Positions 61,570 to 64,000 of a stretch of DNA of 64,000 nucleotides are shown piece by piece. This DNA is from Mesorhizobium loti. Lineage in GTDB: Bacteria; Pseudomonadota; Alphaproteobacteria; Rhizobiales; Rhizobiaceae. Position 1 is the first letter of the stretch, and every line of letters starts with the position of its first letter. Under the pieces are notes generated by a model, which worked only from the letters and a program-made list of their open reading frames with translations, made no database searches and had not been told where the DNA came from. Location: the NCBI RefSeq assembly GCF_001510895.1, contig NZ_LPWA01000110.1, positions 35,210 through 99,209 of the forward strand. Reading direction: 5' to 3'. The position numbers and the translations under genes are program-made.

Positions 61570-62076
61570 ATGACCTCATACAGCAAGGAAGTCATCGCCG
61601 ATCTGGTTGCCGGCACGCTGCCCTGGCCGCAGACGCGCCGCATCATGAGCGCCTACAAGGACGACGACCGTTTCTTCAAATATGTCGCGGTGCTGCAGGA
61701 TCGCGTCGGCTGGGAGGATCCGATCCTGCTCCCCGTGGGCGACCACCTCTTCATCTGCCAGAGCGGCGACGAGCGGGTGACGAAATGCGAATGCGGCCAT
61801 TCCTTCGGTGACTACCGCAAGAACTGGAAGCTGAAGGCCGCCATCATCGTGCGCGACACGGAGGAGCTGCTGCGCGAGATCTATCCCAACAGCGACCTGC
61901 CGGATCCCGATTGGATGGAAATCCGCGAGTTCATCTGCCCGGAATGCGGCACCTTGCATGAGGTCGAGGCGGCCGCTCCCGGCTATCCGATCGTGCACGA
62001 CTTCGAGCCGGACCTCGAAGGCTTTTATCGCGACTGGCTGGGCAAGCCGCTGGAGCTACCGAACAAGGGAGGTTGA
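61570..62076 (+). CDS. acetone carboxylase gamma subunit family protein
   Basis: A 168-residue protein, the size of AcxC. It contains two Cys pairs likely to hold zinc: TKCECGHSFGDY and EFICPECGTLHEVEA. The N-terminus TSYSKEVIADLVAGTLPWPQTRRIMSAYKDDDRF matches the PF08882-type gamma subunit. It starts 6 bases after the alpha gene and its stop overlaps the next ATG, marking a coupled operon. Confidence 0.9.
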   Translation: MTSYSKEVIADLVAGTLPWPQTRRIMSAYKDDDRFFKYVAVLQDRVGWEDPILLPVGDHLFICQSGDERVTKCECGHSFGDYRKNWKLKAAIIVRDTEELLREIYPNSDLPDPDWMEIREFICPECGTLHEVEAAAPGYPIVHDFEPDLEGFYRDWLGKPLELPNKGG

Positions 62077-62855
62077 TGGCAGGAATGGGCCGCGTCGCAG
62101 GCAAGGTCGCTTTGGTCACCGGAGCCGGTCTCGGCCTCGGGCGAGCGTCGTCGCTTCTTCTGGCATCGGAAGGCGCGAAACTGGTCGTCAGCGACATCGA
62201 CGAAAGCCTCGCCGGCAACACCGCTGCCGAGATCGCCAAGGCGGGCGGCGAGGCGCTCGCTATTCGCCACGATGTGTCGAAACCCGAAGACTGGCCAATT
62301 GCGATGGCGGCGATCGAGCAGCGCTTCGGGCGGCTCGACGTGCTGGTCAACAATGCCGGCATCGCCATCGCCAAGAACATCGAGGACACAACGCTCGCCG
62401 AATGGCGGCGCACCATGGCCGTCAACCTCGACGGCGTCTTCCTTGGCTGCCAGGAAGGCATCAGGCTGATGAAGAAATCGGGCGGCGGATCGATCATCAA
62501 TCTCTCTTCCATAGACGGCATCATCGGCGAGGCGGAGCTTGCTGCCTATTGCGCGTCCAAGGGCGGCGTTCGCACCTTGACCAAGGCCGTCGCCGTGCAT
62601 TGCGCCGAGCAACGCTACGGCATCCGCTGCAACTCCATCCATCCCGGCTATATCTGGACGCCGCAGACCGAGAACTATTTGCGCGACCTCGGCACGCTCG
62701 ATCAGGAAAAGGCCAAGGCCTTGTCGCGCCACCCGATAGGCTTCCTCGGCGAGCCCAGCGACATCGCCTGGATGGTCCTCTACCTCGCCTCTGACGAATC
62801 CAAATTCGTCACCGGATCCGAAATGGTCGTCGACGGAGGCTATCTTGCAGTGTGA
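62076..62855 (+). CDS. short-chain dehydrogenase/reductase (first of two)
   Basis: A 259-residue classical SDR: TGAGLGLGRASS, LVNNAGIAIAKN, INLSSIDG (catalytic Ser), YCASKGGVRTL (Tyr-x3-Lys), PGYIWTP. ATG 62076 overlaps the gamma-subunit stop. In such an operon it could interconvert an alcohol and the ketone carboxylated by the enzyme, as alcohol dehydrogenases do in acetone/isopropanol pathways; this is inference. Confidence 0.9.
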   Translation: MAGMGRVAGKVALVTGAGLGLGRASSLLLASEGAKLVVSDIDESLAGNTAAEIAKAGGEALAIRHDVSKPEDWPIAMAAIEQRFGRLDVLVNNAGIAIAKNIEDTTLAEWRRTMAVNLDGVFLGCQEGIRLMKKSGGGSIINLSSIDGIIGEAELAAYCASKGGVRTLTKAVAVHCAEQRYGIRCNSIHPGYIWTPQTENYLRDLGTLDQEKAKALSRHPIGFLGEPSDIAWMVLYLASDESKFVTGSEMVVDGGYLAV

Positions 62856-62873
62856 ACACGGAGGCCGTTTGCG

Positions 62874-63701
62874 ATGACCAACCTCACCGGCCGTAGCGCG
62901 ATCGTCACCGGCGGCTTCTCCGGCATGGGCTTCGCTATCGCGACGGCGCTCGCCAAGGCCGGCGCCAATGTCGCCGTCGGCTCCTATGTGGCGCCACCGC
63001 AAGCGGGCAGGGTGGACGCCGCCTATTATCCCGGCGCGGAAGAGATCGAGCGCGTCCGCTCGGCACTGGCCGTGCATGGCACCAAGGTGCATGCTGCGCA
63101 TCTCGACGTACGCGACAGCGCGCTCATCGATCGCTTCATGGCGGAGGCCCAGGCGGCCATTGGTCCGGCCGACATCCTCGTCAACGCCGCCGGCACCACC
63201 GCCGAGCAGCCGGTCTGCGGCCATTCCGACGAGCTATGGGACAAGATCGTCGATACCAATCTCACCGGCGCCTTCCGCACCACGCGCGCCGTGCTGCCCG
63301 GCATGATCGAGCGCGGCTGGGGCCGCATCGTCAACATAGGCTCGACCGCCGCTTCCGTCGGCTGGAAGGACAATCCGGCTTATTGCGCCTCCAAGGCCGG
63401 CCTGCTCGGGCTGACCCGCTGCGTGGCGCTGGAAGGTGCTGCGCATGGCGTCACCTGCGTGATGATCAGCCCGACCTGGGTCGAGACAGAGCTGATGCGC
63501 CGCAACGTCGCGCAGGTGGTGGAACGTGAGGGCAAGGGACGCAGCGTCGAGGACGCGATGGACGAATTCAGGAAGGGCAATCCCCAGGGGCGCATGATGC
63601 AGCCGGAGGAGATCGCTGCGCTCGCGGTCTTCCTCTGCTCGGACCTCGCCAAGGGGATCACCATGGAAAATATCCAGATCACTGGCGGCGCATTGTGGTA
63701 G
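62874..63701 (+). CDS. short-chain dehydrogenase/reductase (second of two)
   Basis: A 275-residue SDR with a variant glycine motif TGGFSGMGFAIA, LVNAAGTTAEQ, VNIGSTAASVGWKDNPAYCASK and a longer loop between strand 2 and helix 3 (SYVAPPQAGRVDAAYYPGAEE). It resembles 3-hydroxybutyrate-dehydrogenase-like enzymes acting on small hydroxy acids. Cotranscribed with the preceding SDR. Confidence 0.88.
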   Translation: MTNLTGRSAIVTGGFSGMGFAIATALAKAGANVAVGSYVAPPQAGRVDAAYYPGAEEIERVRSALAVHGTKVHAAHLDVRDSALIDRFMAEAQAAIGPADILVNAAGTTAEQPVCGHSDELWDKIVDTNLTGAFRTTRAVLPGMIERGWGRIVNIGSTAASVGWKDNPAYCASKAGLLGLTRCVALEGAAHGVTCVMISPTWVETELMRRNVAQVVEREGKGRSVEDAMDEFRKGNPQGRMMQPEEIAALAVFLCSDLAKGITMENIQITGGALW

Positions 63702-63784
63702 CGCCGTTCAGCGGAATGGATTCCGGCCTTCATGGGAGAAGGCCGGCATAGAAGAAGGACCATCAACCAGACAGGGGAACTGAC

Positions 63785-64000
63785 ATGAAGATAAGAAATG
63801 CCTTGCAAGGGGCCGGTATCGGCCTTGCACTCGTGCTTGCCGCTGCGACGGCCGGGCAAAGCGCCGAACTCGGCGCGAAGGGCGAGCCGATCAAGCTGGC
63901 GATGCTCGAATGGACCGGCGCGCATGTTTCCACCCACATCGCCGGCCAGCTCCTGGAGAAGCTCGGCTATCACGTCGAGTACGTCACCGCCGGCAATTTT
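63785..64000 (+). CDS. glycine betaine/quaternary-amine-type ABC substrate-binding protein, 3' truncated by window edge
   Basis: The first 72 residues: a signal peptide (MKIRNALQGAGIGLALVLAAATAG) and PIKLAMLEWTGAHVSTHIAGQLLEKLGYHVEYV. The aspartate/tryptophan-led start and LEKLGYxVEYV pattern match OpuAC/ProX-type betaine-choline binding proteins. It points to a small cationic or zwitterionic substrate for the operon. The rest lies outside the window. Confidence 0.8.
   Translation, partial: MKIRNALQGAGIGLALVLAAATAGQSAELGAKGEPIKLAMLEWTGAHVSTHIAGQLLEKLGYHVEYVTAGNF

Overview
The window reads as chromosome from a Mesorhizobium-like member of the Hyphomicrobiales. The evidence is high GC, alphaproteobacterial gene order (rpsA-cmk-aroA-FYDLN protein-tRNA-Ala; small aa3 oxidase subunit IV-pntAA-pntAB-pntB) and several families of short palindromic intergenic repeats. 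A species cannot be named from the sequence alone.

Layout. 1-26.9 kb is core and metabolic chromosome: the end of a GGDEF/EAL protein, a FeeM-like acyltransferase, transhydrogenase, gyrB, a P450, then a probable arginine/guanidino-compound block (Ldh-family reductase, polar amino acid ABC transporter, DDAH-family hydrolase, TetR regulator, AruI-like decarboxylase, SDR), followed by rpsA, cmk and a CP4-type aroA. At 26987 a tRNA-Ala(GGC) gene serves as the integration target of a 16.9-kb element. A 17-bp copy of the tRNA 3' end at 27046-27062 recurs at 43984-44000. The element carries a tyrosine integrase, an HNH-like protein, a DUF2726 protein, an XRE regulator, a STAND NTPase with a phosphoribosyltransferase-like partner, a serine recombinase, a stand-alone reverse transcriptase with a structured leader, and a type I restriction-modification operon with an extra ORF. 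It is best read as a defence island. A 16-bp near-palindrome (consensus TTGCAAC-NN-GTTGCAA) occurs at each junction between its functional modules.

44-64 kb is chromosome again: a lipoprotein that probably sat next to the tRNA before insertion, a DUF2161 protein, a divergent GlxA/DJ-1 pair, a FadR-type regulator with a PLP lyase and a sugar-type ABC transporter, an aldehyde dehydrogenase behind a perfect FCD/GntR operator, and an acetone-carboxylase-like three-subunit operon with two SDRs and the start of a quaternary-amine-type binding protein, divergent from a LuxR regulator.

Quality warning. Ten otherwise well conserved genes are interrupted, nine of them by an apparent loss of exactly one base, usually in a short C, G or T run. 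The most economical explanation is homopolymer error in the sequence, so genes labelled pseudogene here may well be intact in the organism.
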